DNA of 64,000 nucleotides from PVC group bacterium. GTDB lineage: Bacteria > Verrucomicrobiota > Kiritimatiellia > CAIKKV01 > CAITUY01. Of the stretch, positions 50,801 through 62,472 are shown in pieces (positions within the stretch are counted from its first letter, which is position 1; every line of letters starts with the position of its first letter). The DNA lies in contig CAMDCX010000003.1 in assembly GCA_945890715.1 (NCBI GenBank), positions 1 through 64,000 on the forward strand, written 5' to 3'. The notes below the pieces were generated by a model, which was given only the letters and a program-made list of their open reading frames with translations, was not told the origin of the DNA and did not search any database. The position numbers and the translations under genes were made by a program.

Positions 50801-52073
50801 TGTCGCGCGTGATCTCCTCGAGAATTGCCCACACCTCGTCCGACTGCTTATCGATCAGTTTCTTCGCACTACGAACCGTGTGCGCTACACCCATTTCCTT
50901 CAGGCGACGAATGATGAAGGGCTCAAACAAAACCAGAGCCATCTTTTTAGGCAGTCCGCACTGATTCAGTTTAAGTTCGGGACCAACGACGATCACAGAG
51001 CGTCCGGAATAGTCGACCCGCTTTCCGAGCAGGTTCTGACGGAACCGTCCCCCCTTGCCCTTAAGCATATCGCTCAGGGATTTCAGCGGGCGATTCCCGG
51101 CTCCGGTAACGGCTCTTCCATGGCGCCCGTTATCAATGACGGCATCCACCGCCTCTTGAAGCATACGCTTCTCGTTTCGAATGATTACATCGGGCGTCTT
51201 GAGTTGGAGAAGATTCTTCAACCGGTTATTCCGATTGATGACCCGTCGATAAAGATCGTTCAGATCCGATGTCGCAAACCGCCCCCCCTCAAGAGGGACA
51301 AGCGGACGCAAGTCAGGCGGAATCACCGGCAAGACTTCCATAATCATCCACTCCGGGCGGGTATTGCTAGTCAGGAATCCTTCCAGGACTTTCATGCGTT
51401 TGGAGTATTTTTTGCGATTTTGCTTGCTGCGCGTGGTCTCCATCTGCGCATCAAGCTCCGCAAGACACTTTTCCAAGTCGATTTTCTTCATCAGGTCGCG
51501 AACCGCTTCAGCGCCAATACGGGCCACAAATGCGTCGCCGTACTTCTCCTGAGCTTCTCGATATTCCATTTCGCTGAGAAGTTGCTTTTCCTGAAGCGGC
51601 GTATCGCCCGGCTCCACCACAACATAATCCTCATAGTAAAGAATGCGCTCCAAAGATCGGGCCGTCATATCGAGAACCAGACCCAAACGACTCGGAGTAC
51701 ATTTAAAAAACCAAATATGGGATACAGGAACCGCTAAATCAATATGCCCCATGCGTTCACGCCTCACGCGTGACTGCGTAATTTCTACGCCACACCGGTC
51801 GCAAATCACACCCTTGTGCTTGATGCGCTTGTATTTCCCGCAACTGCACTCCCAGTCCCTCGTCGGGCCGAAGATGCGCTCGCAAAACAAACCGCCCTTC
51901 TCGGGCTTATAGGTACGATAGTTGATCGTTTCCGGGTTCTTCACCTCACCATGGCTCCACGACCGGATTGTTTCCGGTGAAGCCAGAGTGATGTTCACAG
52001 AATCAAACCCCTCCATCAGGGGCATTCCAAGCCGCTCACGGGCGGCAGAATTTGTCAAGGTACGTTCCGACAT
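47892..52073 (-). CDS. rpoC: DNA-directed RNA polymerase subunit beta'
   Basis: [78 protein letters not shown]. Start at ATG 52073. Confidence 0.98.
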   Translation of the reverse strand: MSERTLTNSAARERLGMPLMEGFDSVNITLASPETIRSWSHGEVKNPETINYRTYKPEKGGLFCERIFGPTRDWECSCGKYKRIKHKGVICDRCGVEITQSRVRRERMGHIDLAVPVSHIWFFKCTPSRLGLVLDMTARSLERILYYEDYVVVEPGDTPLQEKQLLSEMEYREAQEKYGDAFVARIGAEAVRDLMKKIDLEKCLAELDAQMETTRSKQNRKKYSKRMKVLEGFLTSNTRPEWMIMEVLPVIPPDLRPLVPLEGGRFATSDLNDLYRRVINRNNRLKNLLQLKTPDVIIRNEKRMLQEAVDAVIDNGRHGRAVTGAGNRPLKSLSDMLKGKGGRFRQNLLGKRVDYSGRSVIVVGPELKLNQCGLPKKMALVLFEPFIIRRLKEMGVAHTVRSAKKLIDKQSDEVWAILEEITRDKTVMLNRAPTLHRLSIQSFEPILVEGEAIQVHPLVCTAYNADFDGDQMAVHVPLSIEAQIESRLLMLSTNNVFSPSSGKPVMTPTQDIALGIYYLTSSAQKDRIKEVRRKASGQGQEQERLPIFDEASQVRLAYDDGALKIHNRIRFRNPDFGRKTVFGDNHSKMLITTVGRVFFNEILPLTLGFINRCCDKSFLGKLIWQCYRVSGHTETVKVLESLKNIGFENATLAGISIGLSDMIIPAEKEDIIAKAHKAVGEVESQYRRGIITDGERYNKIVDIWTQATDETSNAMYRAIEENAGSEEANPIFMMVDSKARGSRQQIRQLAGMRGLMAKPSGEIIERPIVSNFREGLSVLEYFISTHGARKGLADTALKTADAGYLTRKLVDVAQDVRIIEQDCNTLNGIEVKAIGEGDENVVSLADRIKGRTALNDIVNPVTRQLVVPAGGLIDEALAEAVMNADIEKVRIRSVLTCESRRGICAKCYGRDLSNGRPVEMGAAVGIIAAQSIGEPGTQLTMRTFHIGGTASSVFKQPHVISKHDGIIQYTNMRTVVNEQGKFVVLNKNGSVAVFDDTGREVERHSIAIGAIIAEADGGRVKKGQSFIEWDPYSVPILAEKPGTVHFQGFIENVTVKKEVDQSTGLMGTVVLEHKEDLHPQIVITFGHNEPPMAYNIPAGAHVMIKDGKKVMAGEVIAKTPRKESKTKDITGGLPRVAELFEARRPKDAAEIAKIDGMVDFGANQRGRRCLLIRDAVTGDEEQHLIPMGKHIVVYKGDYVQKGQQLTEGPVVPQEILEICGPQELQEYLVNQVQEVYRLQGVEINDKHIEIIVRQMLRKVRITDAGDTDFLWGEQVEKRLFQEMNTKAQAEGKRPAEASPALLGITKAALETESFISAASFQDTTRVLTEAATLGRVDTLYGFKENVIMGHLIPGGTGFPMFRNIKLVPLAEPIPEEDLRQESEALKKAQELLG

Positions 52074-52101
52074 AGGTGACTCAGCGTTACCGCCGCCTCC
52101 G

Positions 52102-55100
52102 TTAAACTCGTTTTTCCTTCGCTTCAGCCCGCACGTCCAACCCAATGGCCCTCAACTCGTTAATCAGCACGTTGAATGACTCGGGGCGATCCGCCTCAAG
52201 CACATTCTCGCCTTTCACGATGGACTCATAAATCCGGGTGCGCCCATTGGTGTCGTCGCTCTTGACGGTCAACAACTCCTGTAGCGCGAATGCCGCTCCA
52301 TAAGCCTCAAGCGCCCACACTTCCATCTCCCCCAAGCGCTGTCCGCCATACTGCGCCTTGCCCCCCAGCGGCTGCTGGGTGACGAGCGAGTACGGCCCTA
52401 CCGCACGGGCATGGATCTTGTCACTGACCAAATGGTGAAGCTTTAGCATATAGATATAACCCACCACCACCCGCTGATCAAATGATTCACCGGTACGTCC
52501 GTCAAAAAGTTGCGTCTTCCCATCGGACGGAAGTTTTGCATCCTTCATCAGATCGTGAATTCGCTTTTCAGAAATACCGTCAAAGACCGGTGTGCTGGCA
52601 TACAACCCAAGGATCTTACAGGCCCACCCCAAGTGCGTTTCAAGAACCTGCCCCACGTTCATACGTGACGGCACGCCGAGCGGATTAAGCACAATGTCAA
52701 CGGGAGTCCCATCAGGCAGGAACGGCATATCCGCTTCCGGCAGAATTCGAGCCACAACGCCCTTGTTTCCATGGCGTCCAGCCATCTTGTCACCAACCGA
52801 TAGCTTTTTCTTGCTGGCGATGTAAACACGAACCTGCTTGATAATTCCCTGATCCACTTCATCGCCGCTCTCTAGGCGATCCATGGCGTTTTCGTATTCA
52901 TGCTCAAGCTCAATGAACTTCTGCTGATATTCGCCAATGATTTCCTGTATCTTGATCTGAATAGGACTGCTTTCGATCGCAATATGAGCGCTCTCATTTG
53001 CCAGCTTGCGCAACAGCGTCTTGGTAATCTTCCGGTTGGCGGGAATAATAATCTCACTGGAATCAATATTCACAACATCCAGCGGAATTTTTTCACCCAA
53101 CAGGATGTTGCTCAGCGCTTCTGTAAGCTGATCCACCAATTCCTGCTTTTTGGATTGCTGCTCCTGAGTCACATTTTTGGCTTGGCGCTTCCGTTCCGCA
53201 GGTGTCATCTTTTCCCGGGCAATGTCCTTGTGAGCCGAGACCTTGACATCCATCACGATTCCATAGGTTCCGCTCGGAACTGTCAGGGACGTGTCGCGAA
53301 CATCCGCTGCCTTTTCACCGAAAATCGCACGCAACAAGCGTTCCTCCGGAGCCAGTTCGGTTTCGCTTTTGGGCGTGATCTTTCCGACAAGAATATCATC
53401 GGGCTTGACCTCCGCACCAATTCGAATCACCCCGTCTGAACCCAGATTACGAAGAGCCTCTTCTCCGACATTTGGAATATCCCGCGTGATTTCCTCCGGC
53501 CCAAGCTTGGTATCACGGGCGCCTGCCTCAAATTCCTGAATATGAATTGAGGTGAACACATCGTCCCGAACCACCCGCTCACTGATTAGAATGGCATCTT
53601 CGAAGTTGTAGCCGCACCACGGCATGAACGCCACGAGTACATTGCGTCCGATCGCCAATTCGCCACCCGCAGTGGCCGGACCGTCAGCCAAGACATCGCC
53701 CGTCCTGATCTTCTGACCAACTCGCACAACTGGTTTTTGATTGACGCAGGTTCCGGCATTCGAACGCATAAACTTGTTCAGGCTATACGTCCGCTCACTA
53801 TCCTTCTTCTTACCTGCCGCCTTATCATTCGTCACAACGACTTTATTGGCCGAAACATAGGTCACCACGCCGGGCTCCACGGCAAGCATCAGTACACCCG
53901 AATCATGCGCAATTCGCCCCTCGAGGCCGGTTGCCACAAACGGACGCTCCGTCTCCAGAAGAGGGACGGCCTGACGCATCATGTTCGATCCCATCAAGGC
54001 ACGATTCGCATCATCGTGCTCCAGGAAAGGAATCAATCCGGCCGCCACCGACACAACCTGCTTGGGCGACACATCCATGTAGTCCACCTTCTCCTTCGGG
54101 ACCTCCATAAACTCGCCACGATGCCGAACGGCAATCGCTTCACGCGACATGCGGCTACGGGCATCCAGCGGCGTATTGGCCTGGGCAATGACGAATTTCT
54201 CCTCGCGATCGGCACTGAGATATTCAACAGAATCCGAGACCGTCCCGTTATTCACCTTGCGGTAGGGCGTCTCAATAAATCCGTACTCATTGACGCGGGC
54301 ATAAATGCCCAGCGAGGAAATCAGGCCGATGTTCGGCCCTTCCGGTGTTTCAATGGGACAAATCCGACCATAATGACTGCTGTGAACGTCACGAACCTCA
54401 AATCCCGCACGTTCTCGGCTCAACCCGCCCGGACCCAGCGCGCTGAGACGTCGCTTATGCGCCAACTCGGACAACGGATTGGTCTGATCCATAAACTGGC
54501 TCAACTGACTGCGTCCGAAGAAATCCTTCACAACGGCAGACAATGTTTTGGGATTAACCAGGCGTTGCGGGGTTAGAGTCCCCGTGTTTGGATCAAACAA
54601 GGTCATTCGCTCACGCACCAGTCGCTCCGCACGAGCCAAGCCCACCCGGCACTGGTTTTCAATCAGTTCACCGATCGTACGCAATCGGCGGCTTCCAAGA
54701 TGATCAATGTCATCAATGGTTCCCTGCCCGCTTCGAATGCTGATCAGATAGCGAATGGCCGCAATCAGGTCGCTTCCATCCGGGCTCAATGTACGCAGGC
54801 GCTCCTCTTCCGTGACGGTGATGAAGGCATCCTTTTCTTTCGTGTCCTTCTTCCCCATAATCACGGAAATCAAGTCCATGGAATCCTTGATTTCCGAGTC
54901 CAATTTCTGGCTGATCTTGTACCGACCAACCCGACCCAGATCATAACGCCGCACATCAAAAAACAGCCGTTTGAGCAACTGGCGGGCATTTGACACCGTG
55001 GCGGGATCTCCCGGCCGTAATCGGAGATAAATGTCTTTCAGGGCGTCATCCATCGAATGCGTAGGATCTTCCTTGATGCTCTTCAACATCACCCCGGAGT

Positions 55101-55932
55101 CCCAGGAAACATCAACTACCTCGACATCCTTAAACCCTGCAGCCTTCATCTGAGACAGCACGTTTTCGGAAAGAGGTTCATAACGGCGAGCCAGCACGGT
55201 TTGGGAATCGACATCAATGACATCATCCCGGAAAACCAAGGTCGCAAGCTTCTCCGCGCTGACTGACTCAGACATCTTCATCTTTCGGAAGGTGTAGAAT
55301 AAGCCAAGCAGATCGGCATCAGTTCCATAACCTAATGCGCGAAGAAAAGTTGTCGCTAAAAATTTCCGGCGCCGGTGGCGACGATCCATGTAGATCCACA
55401 ACAGATCTGAGGCATCAAACTGAACCTCCACCCACGATCCCCGATCGGGAATAATGCGGAAGGAATACAGCATATTGCCGCTGGAATGAACGGACTGCTC
55501 GAAACAGATCCCGGGCGACCGGTGCAACTGACTGACAATAACCCTCTCGGCACCGTTGATCACGAAGGAACCCTGCGGCGTCATGAGCGGAATTTCGCCC
55601 ATATACACGGTTTCCTCGCGAACCTCTTCCCCGTCCTTGAGCCGGAACGTTACATGCAGGGTTCCGGCATAAGTCTGCCCTTCCCGAAGAACCTCAAAAG
55701 GATCTGCCTTGGGGAGAGTAAACTCATACTTCACAAAATCCAACACGTACCGCCCATCGTAGCTCTCGATGGGGAAAACTTCCTTGAAGACCGCCTGCAG
55801 TCCCATGTTATGGCGACCACCGGGGGCGATATCGAGTTGGAGGAAATCTTTGTAAGACGCCGTCTGAATTTCAATCAGATTGGGCGGCTCGATTACCTCG
55901 ACCAGTTTTCCGAAGTTCGTTCTCTCAACCAT
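52102..55932 (-). CDS. rpoB: DNA-directed RNA polymerase subunit beta
   Basis: [95 protein letters not shown]. Confidence 0.98.
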   Translation of the reverse strand: MVERTNFGKLVEVIEPPNLIEIQTASYKDFLQLDIAPGGRHNMGLQAVFKEVFPIESYDGRYVLDFVKYEFTLPKADPFEVLREGQTYAGTLHVTFRLKDGEEVREETVYMGEIPLMTPQGSFVINGAERVIVSQLHRSPGICFEQSVHSSGNMLYSFRIIPDRGSWVEVQFDASDLLWIYMDRRHRRRKFLATTFLRALGYGTDADLLGLFYTFRKMKMSESVSAEKLATLVFRDDVIDVDSQTVLARRYEPLSENVLSQMKAAGFKDVEVVDVSWDSGVMLKSIKEDPTHSMDDALKDIYLRLRPGDPATVSNARQLLKRLFFDVRRYDLGRVGRYKISQKLDSEIKDSMDLISVIMGKKDTKEKDAFITVTEEERLRTLSPDGSDLIAAIRYLISIRSGQGTIDDIDHLGSRRLRTIGELIENQCRVGLARAERLVRERMTLFDPNTGTLTPQRLVNPKTLSAVVKDFFGRSQLSQFMDQTNPLSELAHKRRLSALGPGGLSRERAGFEVRDVHSSHYGRICPIETPEGPNIGLISSLGIYARVNEYGFIETPYRKVNNGTVSDSVEYLSADREEKFVIAQANTPLDARSRMSREAIAVRHRGEFMEVPKEKVDYMDVSPKQVVSVAAGLIPFLEHDDANRALMGSNMMRQAVPLLETERPFVATGLEGRIAHDSGVLMLAVEPGVVTYVSANKVVVTNDKAAGKKKDSERTYSLNKFMRSNAGTCVNQKPVVRVGQKIRTGDVLADGPATAGGELAIGRNVLVAFMPWCGYNFEDAILISERVVRDDVFTSIHIQEFEAGARDTKLGPEEITRDIPNVGEEALRNLGSDGVIRIGAEVKPDDILVGKITPKSETELAPEERLLRAIFGEKAADVRDTSLTVPSGTYGIVMDVKVSAHKDIAREKMTPAERKRQAKNVTQEQQSKKQELVDQLTEALSNILLGEKIPLDVVNIDSSEIIIPANRKITKTLLRKLANESAHIAIESSPIQIKIQEIIGEYQQKFIELEHEYENAMDRLESGDEVDQGIIKQVRVYIASKKKLSVGDKMAGRHGNKGVVARILPEADMPFLPDGTPVDIVLNPLGVPSRMNVGQVLETHLGWACKILGLYASTPVFDGISEKRIHDLMKDAKLPSDGKTQLFDGRTGESFDQRVVVGYIYMLKLHHLVSDKIHARAVGPYSLVTQQPLGGKAQYGGQRLGEMEVWALEAYGAAFALQELLTVKSDDTNGRTRIYESIVKGENVLEADRPESFNVLINELRAIGLDVRAEAKEKRV

Positions 55933-56019
55933 TCAAGCACCTGCTGAACCGGGTTTTCCAGGACACCACCACCGCGACCCCATGGCCGCCCGTCGCAAAC
56001 CACAACCTCAGAAGGGGGC

Positions 56020-56418
56020 TTACTTGATCTCGACGGTTGCGCCAGCCTTCTCCAAGACTTCCTTGAGCTTGGCGGCTTCGTCCTTGGAAACACCTTCCTT
56101 GACGGTCTTCGGGGCACCTTCGACCAGATCCTTCGATTCTTTGAGACCCAGACCGGTAATGCTACGGATTTCCTTGATGACGCCGATCTTGTTGCCACCC
56201 GCACTGGCGAGCACAACCGTGAACTCCGTCTTCTCAACCGCTGCTGCCGCCGCCGCACCCGCCGGGGCTGCCGCCGCCATGGCCATCGGCGCCGAGGCGC
56301 TGACTCCCAGGCGCTGCTCCAGGCCCTTCACCAGCTGTGAGAGCTCCAGCACGCTCATGCTCTCGATCGCTTTGACAATCTCTTCCATCTTGCCTTCCAA
56401 CTTGATTTCCTCAGACAT
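56020..56418 (-). CDS. rplL: 50S ribosomal protein L7/L12
   Basis: [71 protein letters not shown]. Confidence 0.97.
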   Translation of the reverse strand: MSEEIKLEGKMEEIVKAIESMSVLELSQLVKGLEQRLGVSASAPMAMAAAAPAGAAAAAAVEKTEFTVVLASAGGNKIGVIKEIRSITGLGLKESKDLVEGAPKTVKEGVSKDEAAKLKEVLEKAGATVEIK

Positions 56419-56461
56419 GGTATTCTCCCTTTTCTTAACTCTAACACTAAAACAAACGTCA

Positions 56462-56977
56462 CTACGCCGCGTTCTTCTTGTCCTCGACAGCCTTCAATAC
56501 GTAAACAATAGTCGACACCTTCTGTTTCAACACGCCTACCAGACGCGACAGAGGAGCCGCCACGGTGCCCACCACCTGGCCCAACAACACTTCCCGGGGA
56601 GGCAGTTCCGCCAAGACATCAATCTGTTCCGAAGTAAGGATCAGGTTCCCCATGACCCCCGCCTTCATGGTTGGCAACCCGCCTGTACGACTGAATTGCT
56701 TGATCGTCTTGGCCGCCTGAACCACATCCGTACCGGTTATGATCGCGGACTGCCCCTTGAAGGACGTCTCCAGACCCGACCAGCCCTTATCCCGCATGAT
56801 CAAGCGCAGAAAACGATTTTTAACAACCTGCATCCGGGCGCCCGTCTTGCGAAGCTGACGGCGCAACTCGGAGAACTGATCCACCTTCATACCGCGGTAT
56901 TCCGCCACCAGCACAAAAGATGACCCGTTAATCCGGGCGGTTATTTCCTCATAAATCGATTGTTTTTCCGGTCTCAT
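56462..56977 (-). CDS. rplJ: 50S ribosomal protein L10
   Basis: [61 protein letters not shown]. Confidence 0.94.
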   Translation of the reverse strand: MRPEKQSIYEEITARINGSSFVLVAEYRGMKVDQFSELRRQLRKTGARMQVVKNRFLRLIMRDKGWSGLETSFKGQSAIITGTDVVQAAKTIKQFSRTGGLPTMKAGVMGNLILTSEQIDVLAELPPREVLLGQVVGTVAAPLSRLVGVLKQKVSTIVYVLKAVEDKKNAA

Positions 56978-56994
56978 AGCACCGAGCCTTTTTA

Positions 56995-57678
56995 TTAATC
57001 CCTCACATCCACACGGAGACCTACTCCCATCGTGGAACTGAGCGTACAGCGTTTGATAAATGCACCCTTGGCCGCAGCCGGGCGTGCCGCCCGAACCGCC
57101 ACGATCAGGGCGTTAACATTCTCCAGAAGCTTGGACTCATCGAACGATAGCTTCCCGAAGGGAACCTGGACATTGCCGCTGCGATCCATGCGGTATTCCA
57201 CGCGCCCCGCCTTGCTATCACGCACTGCTGAAGCGGTATCATCCGTGACCGTCCCGGTCTTCGGGTTCGGCATCAAGCCACGAGGACCCAACACTTTTCC
57301 CAGTTTGCGGACTTCCTTCATGGCATCCGGCGTCGCGATAGCGACATCGAATTCCGTCCACCCTCCCTTGACCTTTTCGATTAAATCTTCGTTCCCGACG
57401 ACATCGGCACCCGCAGCCCGGGCCGCATCAGCCGCAGCCCCGGCAGCAAACACCGCGATGCGGATTTTCTTACCCGTCCCGTGAGGAAGCCCGACCGTGC
57501 CGCGCACCGTCTGATCCGTCTTCTTCGTATCCACTCCAAGCCGAATCGCAATCTCTGCGGTTTCGTCAAACTTGGAAACCTTGTTCGCTTTCAGGAAGCG
57601 AATCGCCTCAGCCAGGTCATAGACCTTGTTCTCGACGCCGGCCTTCACCTTGTTATATTTTTTTCCGTGAGTTGCCAT
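56995..57678 (-). CDS. rplA: 50S ribosomal protein L1
   Basis: [65 protein letters not shown]. Confidence 0.97.
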   Translation of the reverse strand: MATHGKKYNKVKAGVENKVYDLAEAIRFLKANKVSKFDETAEIAIRLGVDTKKTDQTVRGTVGLPHGTGKKIRIAVFAAGAAADAARAAGADVVGNEDLIEKVKGGWTEFDVAIATPDAMKEVRKLGKVLGPRGLMPNPKTGTVTDDTASAVRDSKAGRVEYRMDRSGNVQVPFGKLSFDESKLLENVNALIVAVRAARPAAAKGAFIKRCTLSSTMGVGLRVDVRD

Positions 57679-57680
57679 GG

Positions 57681-58106
57681 TTAACGAACCACCTCGATTC
57701 CCATGCTACGCGCCGTTCCCTCGATCATGCGGGCGGCGTGATTTTCATCGGTTGCATTCAGATCATTCATTTTGGTGCGCACGATCGCAAGCACCTGCTG
57801 GGCCGTCACCTTGCCAACCTTGTCGCGGTTAGGCTGCGCGGATCCCTTGGCCAGACCGGCCTCACGCTTCAACAGCGAGGAAGCGGGCGGGCTTTTGGTG
57901 ATGAACGTGAACGAGCGATCCTGGTAGACTGTGATGACCACGGGGATCACCAAGCCAGCCATGCTCTGCGTCGTCGCGTTGAATTCCTTGCAGAACTGCA
58001 TGATATTCACACCGTGCTGACCCAGCGCCGGCCCCACGGGGGGCGCCGGATTCGCCTGCCCGGCGGGAATCTGCAACTTGATTTTTCCTGTTACTTTCTT
58101 TGCCAT
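57681..58106 (-). CDS. rplK: 50S ribosomal protein L11
   Basis: [42 protein letters not shown]. Confidence 0.98.
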   Translation of the reverse strand: MAKKVTGKIKLQIPAGQANPAPPVGPALGQHGVNIMQFCKEFNATTQSMAGLVIPVVITVYQDRSFTFITKSPPASSLLKREAGLAKGSAQPNRDKVGKVTAQQVLAIVRTKMNDLNATDENHAARMIEGTARSMGIEVVR

Positions 58107-58136
58107 ATCTTTCCCCTGCCTCGCCGTCGCGAAGGC

Positions 58137-58688
58137 TTACTGCCGTTCCACCTGCCAGCACTCCAGTTCCACCGGAGCCGAGCGGCCGAAAATGGCCACC
58201 GACACCTTTAGTTTGCCTCGATCCGCATCCACTTCGTCCACGGTGCCGGTAAAATTCATGAAGGGACCATCCGTGATTTTGACCGTCTCTCCGGCCTCGT
58301 AAATCACCTTCGGCTTGACCTTCTCCTTCTTCTCTTCCACCTGGAACAGAAGCTGCTCAACTTCATCGGGTCTGAGAGGCGCAGGCCGTTCTCCACCCAC
58401 AAACCCGATCACACCGGGCGTCTCGCGAATAAAATACCAGACCGTGTCGACGACTTTCTTGTCATCGCCGTAAAGTCGCATGTTCACCAGGACGTACCCC
58501 GGGAAAAATTTACGCGTGATGACGCTCTTGACCCCTTTTTTCGTTTCGGAGACTTTTTCCGTGGGAATCAGGATCGGCCCGACATAGTCCCGCATCTCCT
58601 CCTTGTCGAGGCGGCGCTCAATGCTTTCCTTGACCTTCGCCTCCTGGCCGGTCAACGTATGCAGCACAAACCACTGTTTTTCACTCAT
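58137..58688 (-). CDS. nusG: Transcription termination/antitermination protein NusG
   Basis: [54 protein letters not shown]; canonical secE-nusG-rplK context. Confidence 0.96.
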   Translation of the reverse strand: MSEKQWFVLHTLTGQEAKVKESIERRLDKEEMRDYVGPILIPTEKVSETKKGVKSVITRKFFPGYVLVNMRLYGDDKKVVDTVWYFIRETPGVIGFVGGERPAPLRPDEVEQLLFQVEEKKEKVKPKVIYEAGETVKITDGPFMNFTGTVDEVDADRGKLKVSVAIFGRSAPVELECWQVERQ

Positions 58689-58712
58689 GAAAACCCCGGT
58701 CCTGAATGCCCG

Positions 58713-58934
58713 TTAATGACGCGCAAGAAAACCCATACACTTTCGCAACACGGTGTCGCAGAGTCCGATATAAATCGCGAACAAGATCACCGACACGATC
58801 ACCACCACCGTGGACTCGATCAATTCCCCCCGTGTCGGCCAGGTGGACTTGCGCAGCTCGTTCTGGACATCTGCCAGAAAAAACCGGACTTTTCTAAAAG
58901 TTTCCGTTACCGTGCTCACCAATTTACTCCACAC
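58713..58934 (-). CDS. secE: Preprotein translocase subunit SecE
   Basis: FLADVQNELRKSTWPTRGELIESTVVVIVSVILFAIYIGLCDTVL. Confidence 0.93.
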   Translation of the reverse strand: MWSKLVSTVTETFRKVRFFLADVQNELRKSTWPTRGELIESTVVVIVSVILFAIYIGLCDTVLRKCMGFLARH

Positions 58935-58946
58935 TCATGTCTCATT

Positions 58947-59022
58947 TGGCAGGCCAGGAGGGCATCGAACCCGCAACCTCCGGTTTTGGAGACCGGCGCT
59001 CTGCCAATTGAGCTACTGGCCT
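58947..59022 (-). tRNA. tRNA-Trp (CCA anticodon), genomically encoded 3' CCA
   Basis: Minus strand AGGCCAGTAGCTCAATTGGCAGAGCGCCGGTCTCCAAAACCGGAGGTTGCGGGTTCGATGCCCTCCTGGCCTGCCA; cloverleaf arms pair, anticodon loop CTCCAAA. Confidence 0.95.
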
Positions 59023-59038
59023 ATATCAAGTCAACCCC

Positions 59039-59191
59039 TTACCGGGTCTCCTTGTGAATCGTATGCTTCTTCTCGAATCGGCAGTACTTCTTAAGTTCCA
59101 TCCGATCCGGTGTCAGCCGTTTGTTTTTCGTAGTCGTGTAATTCCGACGCTTGCAATCCGTGCAGGCGAGCGTGACCAATTCCCTTGCCAT
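59039..59191 (-). CDS. rpmG: 50S ribosomal protein L33
   Basis: [50 protein letters not shown]. Start at ATG 59191. Confidence 0.95.
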   Translation of the reverse strand: MARELVTLACTDCKRRNYTTTKNKRLTPDRMELKKYCRFEKKHTIHKETR

Positions 59192-59279
59192 GGTGTTCCA
59201 TCCTTCATCAGAGCAACGGGCGGCGTCCCTGCGGCGCACCGCCCGCGCATATTATCCCGACCCACGGCCGGATGATTGG

Positions 59280-60488
59280 TTATTGCAAAATTTCCGTCAC
59301 CGTACCGGCGCCCACCGTGCGTCCACCCTCACGAATGGCGAACCGCATGGATTTCTCCATGGCGATCGGAGCGATCAGGGTCACTTCCATCGAAATATTG
59401 TCACCGGGCATCACCATTTCGACGCCTTCAGGCAACGTGACGTCACCCGTCACATCCGTCGTGCGGAAATAGAACTGCGGGCGATACCCCTTGAAGAACG
59501 GGGTATGACGTCCACCCTCATCCTTGCTCAGAACATACACTTCGCACTTGAACTTCGCGTGCGGCAGGATCGAACCCGGCTTCGCCAGAACCTGACCCCG
59601 CTCCACATCTTCCTTCTTCGTGCTGCGCAACAGGCAACCCACATTGTCACCCGCCTGGCCCTGATCCAACAGCTTACGGAACATTTCCACGCCCGTGACT
59701 GTCGTCTTGACTGTCGGCTTCAAGCCCACGATTTCAACTTCCTCGCCAACCTTGATGATCCCGCGCTCGATACGGCCCGTCACCACGGTTCCACGTCCTT
59801 CAATCGAGAACACATCTTCGATCGAAAGCAGAAACGCCTGATCAATTACGCGAACCGGCTCAGGAATAAAGGTATCCAGGGCTTCCATCAGCTCCTTGAT
59901 GCATTTCGTGCCGGGATCATCAGGAGACGTGGCCGAAATGGCCGCCAACGCGCTGCCGCGGATGATCGGGGTCGTATCCCCGGGGTAATCATACTTGCTC
60001 AGCAATTCGCGGATTTCCAGCTCGACAAGATCCAGCAACTCGGGATCATCCACCGTGTCCACCTTGTTCAGGAACACGACCACCTTGGGCACACCGACCT
60101 GGCGAGCCAACAGGATGTGCTCGCGAGTCTGGGGCATCGGACCGTCCGAGGCGCTGACCACAAGAATCGCGCCGTCCATCTGGGCCGCACCCGTGATCAT
60201 GTTCTTGACATAGTCCGCATGGCCGGGACAGTCGACATGCGCATAATGACGCTTCTCGGAGCTGTACTCCACATGCGAGGTCGCAATGGTCAGAATCTTG
60301 GTGGGATCACGGCGACCCTGCGATTCCGAGGCCTTCGCAACCTGATCATACTTGACATAGGTGCTCAAGCCACGCAATGACTGCACATAGGTAATGGCCG
60401 CCGTCAAGGTGGTCTTACCATGGTCAACATGCCCGATTGTACCCACATTCACATGAGGCTTGGTTCTGTTAAATGATTCCTTCGCCAT
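59280..60488 (-). CDS. tuf: Translation elongation factor Tu
   Basis: [56 protein letters not shown]. Confidence 0.98.
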   Translation of the reverse strand: MAKESFNRTKPHVNVGTIGHVDHGKTTLTAAITYVQSLRGLSTYVKYDQVAKASESQGRRDPTKILTIATSHVEYSSEKRHYAHVDCPGHADYVKNMITGAAQMDGAILVVSASDGPMPQTREHILLARQVGVPKVVVFLNKVDTVDDPELLDLVELEIRELLSKYDYPGDTTPIIRGSALAAISATSPDDPGTKCIKELMEALDTFIPEPVRVIDQAFLLSIEDVFSIEGRGTVVTGRIERGIIKVGEEVEIVGLKPTVKTTVTGVEMFRKLLDQGQAGDNVGCLLRSTKKEDVERGQVLAKPGSILPHAKFKCEVYVLSKDEGGRHTPFFKGYRPQFYFRTTDVTGDVTLPEGVEMVMPGDNISMEVTLIAPIAMEKSMRFAIREGGRTVGAGTVTEILQ

Positions 60489-60565
60489 TGTCGTACTCCT
60501 TACTTTTTCCCTGCTTCAGTCGTTTTTTTTACCGTTCCGGCCAGCCGGATATTCCCAATCAAATC

Positions 60566-60641
60566 TGGAGCCCACGAGCGGGATCGAACCGCTGACCTCG
60601 TCCTTACCAAGGACGTGCTCTACCAACTGAGCTACGGGGGC
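60566..60641 (-). tRNA. tRNA-Thr (GGT anticodon), genomically encoded 3' CCA
   Basis: Minus strand GCCCCCGTAGCTCAGTTGGTAGAGCACGTCCTTGGTAAGGACGAGGTCAGCGGTTCGATCCCGCTCGTGGGCTCCA; anticodon loop TTGGTAA. Confidence 0.93.
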
Positions 60642-60778
60642 TTCGCGTTCAATCCTTGCCAAAAACAAACACAAAAGAACGAATTCCTGTTGCTTTCATC
60701 AAATCCGGCAACAGAAAACTTCGCTCTCTATTATTTATCCCACAAAAAAAGGCCTACCAACTAAAAATCAGATCGAAG

Positions 60779-60806
60779 AAAGTACCACAGTCCGATTTGA
60801 TGTCAA
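60779..60806 (-). promoter_or_regulatory. Candidate sigma70-type promoter for tRNA-Thr/tuf: TTGACA-16 nt-TACTTT
   Basis: Minus-strand TTGACATCAAATCGGACTGTGGTACTTT upstream of tRNA-Thr. Confidence 0.5.
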
Positions 60807-60852
60807 CCACTTTGTCTCTTTTTTGTAATTTTTTTTCATCCCCCGCTTCACC

Positions 60853-62448
60853 TTAGACTCGGGGTTCTCCCGGTTTCGGCGCCGTGTTGAAAAAACTCTC
60901 CCCCGTCTCAGCGTTTCGGATTTCAAAATCCTCAACATGCCGCCCGGGGTCCGCCCGGAAACTGAGATATCCCGAAAATTTACTCTCCAGATCCATCAGA
61001 ATCATTTCGTCTTCCTTGCGTAGACGCTCCAGCACCGTTGGATTGACTACGACCTGAAGCTTTCGCTGTCCTGCGTCCTTGAACCGTCGCATCAACGCCG
61101 AAACCTGCCGCTGGATCTCTACGCTCATTGAAAGCGAGGACTTCACACTGCCCTTGCCCTTGCAGTACGGACAATCGACATACATCGATGAAAGCACGCC
61201 CTCATCCACGCGTTGCCGGGTCATCTCCAGTAACCCCAGGTTCGAAATCGGAAGCACGTTCGTCTTCGCCTTGTCTCGATGCAGGGCGTCTTTGATCGTT
61301 TTAAAGACCGCGTTGCGATTCTTTTTCTGCTTCATGTCGATGAAATCGACCACGATCAACCCACCCACGTTGCGAAGTCGCAACTGACGGGCCACTTCCT
61401 CAGCCGCCTCTGTATTCACTTCAAATATCACATCCTCCTGGGTCTGGCCCCCTTTGTGTCGGCCCGTGTTCACATCCACCGAGATCAGCGCTTCGGTCTC
61501 CTCAAAGATGATGTAGCCACCGGACTTGAGCATCACTTTCCGGGCAAAGGCATTTTCAAGTTGCCGCTCCAGATTGAAATGCTCAAAAATCGGCACCGAT
61601 CCCTCGTACTGCTGAATTCGGGAGCGAACCCGTCTGGAAATCCGGGAGGCCAGATCCTTAATGCTTTCAAACTTGGCCGGGTCATCAACCACAATGCGAT
61701 CAATATCTTCAGTCAGCCAGTCGCGCACCACCCGTTCCACCAGGTCGAGCTCCTCATAAAGACAGCATGGCGCGGGCGTTTCGCGGATTCGCCGGGTAAT
61801 TTCGGTCCACCCATCCACCAGCCCGCGCATGTCACGGACAAAGCTTCTCTGCTTGGCGCCCATCCCCGCCGTGCGAATGATCAGCCCCACTCCCTCCGGC
61901 ATCGGCAGACGGGCCAGGACCTTCTTAAGGCGCATACGCTCTTTCTCGTCCTCAATCTTACGGGAAACCCCCTTCAGATTACTCCCCGGCATCATCACGA
62001 GATAACGACCCGGAATGCTCAGGTTTGCCGTCACGCGGGGGCCTTTTGTACTGATGGGCCCCTTAGTCACCTGCACGACGATTTCGGAGCCGATCGGAAA
62101 CATTCGCGCGATTTCTTCGCTCGAATACCGCTTCTTTTTAGCCATCGTCCGGATCGTGATATCTTCGGCCGCCTCCAATCGCGCCGCATCCTCCGGAATC
62201 ATATCCCAGTAATGCAGAAACGCATTTTTTTTAAGGCCAATATCCACAAAGGCCGCCTGCAACCCATCCTCAAGGTTCTTGACCACCCCTTTGTAAATGC
62301 CCCCCACAATCCGCTCCTCGGTGGGATGTTCCACCTGAAACTCCTCAAGCTTGCCATTCTCGAGCACCGCCACACGCGTCTCGAGGCTTTCGACATTGAT
62401 GACAATCTCACGCTTAAAACTCTTCCGCCCAAACCGGAATCCAAACAT
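60853..62448 (-). CDS. rng: Ribonuclease E/G family endoribonuclease
   Basis: GGIYKGVVKNLEDGLQAAFVDIGLKKNAFLH; ALISVDVNTGRHKG; GGLIVVDFIDM; CPYCKGKG. Confidence 0.93.
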   Translation of the reverse strand: MFGFRFGRKSFKREIVINVESLETRVAVLENGKLEEFQVEHPTEERIVGGIYKGVVKNLEDGLQAAFVDIGLKKNAFLHYWDMIPEDAARLEAAEDITIRTMAKKKRYSSEEIARMFPIGSEIVVQVTKGPISTKGPRVTANLSIPGRYLVMMPGSNLKGVSRKIEDEKERMRLKKVLARLPMPEGVGLIIRTAGMGAKQRSFVRDMRGLVDGWTEITRRIRETPAPCCLYEELDLVERVVRDWLTEDIDRIVVDDPAKFESIKDLASRISRRVRSRIQQYEGSVPIFEHFNLERQLENAFARKVMLKSGGYIIFEETEALISVDVNTGRHKGGQTQEDVIFEVNTEAAEEVARQLRLRNVGGLIVVDFIDMKQKKNRNAVFKTIKDALHRDKAKTNVLPISNLGLLEMTRQRVDEGVLSSMYVDCPYCKGKGSVKSSLSMSVEIQRQVSALMRRFKDAGQRKLQVVVNPTVLERLRKEDEMILMDLESKFSGYLSFRADPGRHVEDFEIRNAETGESFFNTAPKPGEPRV

Positions 62449-62472
62449 ACTTGCCTTCCTTTCTTTACGGCC

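Noticed and set aside
59151-60380. 409-aa plus-strand ORF opposite tuf/rpmG
   Set aside because: Antisense to highly conserved tuf; no recognisable domain.
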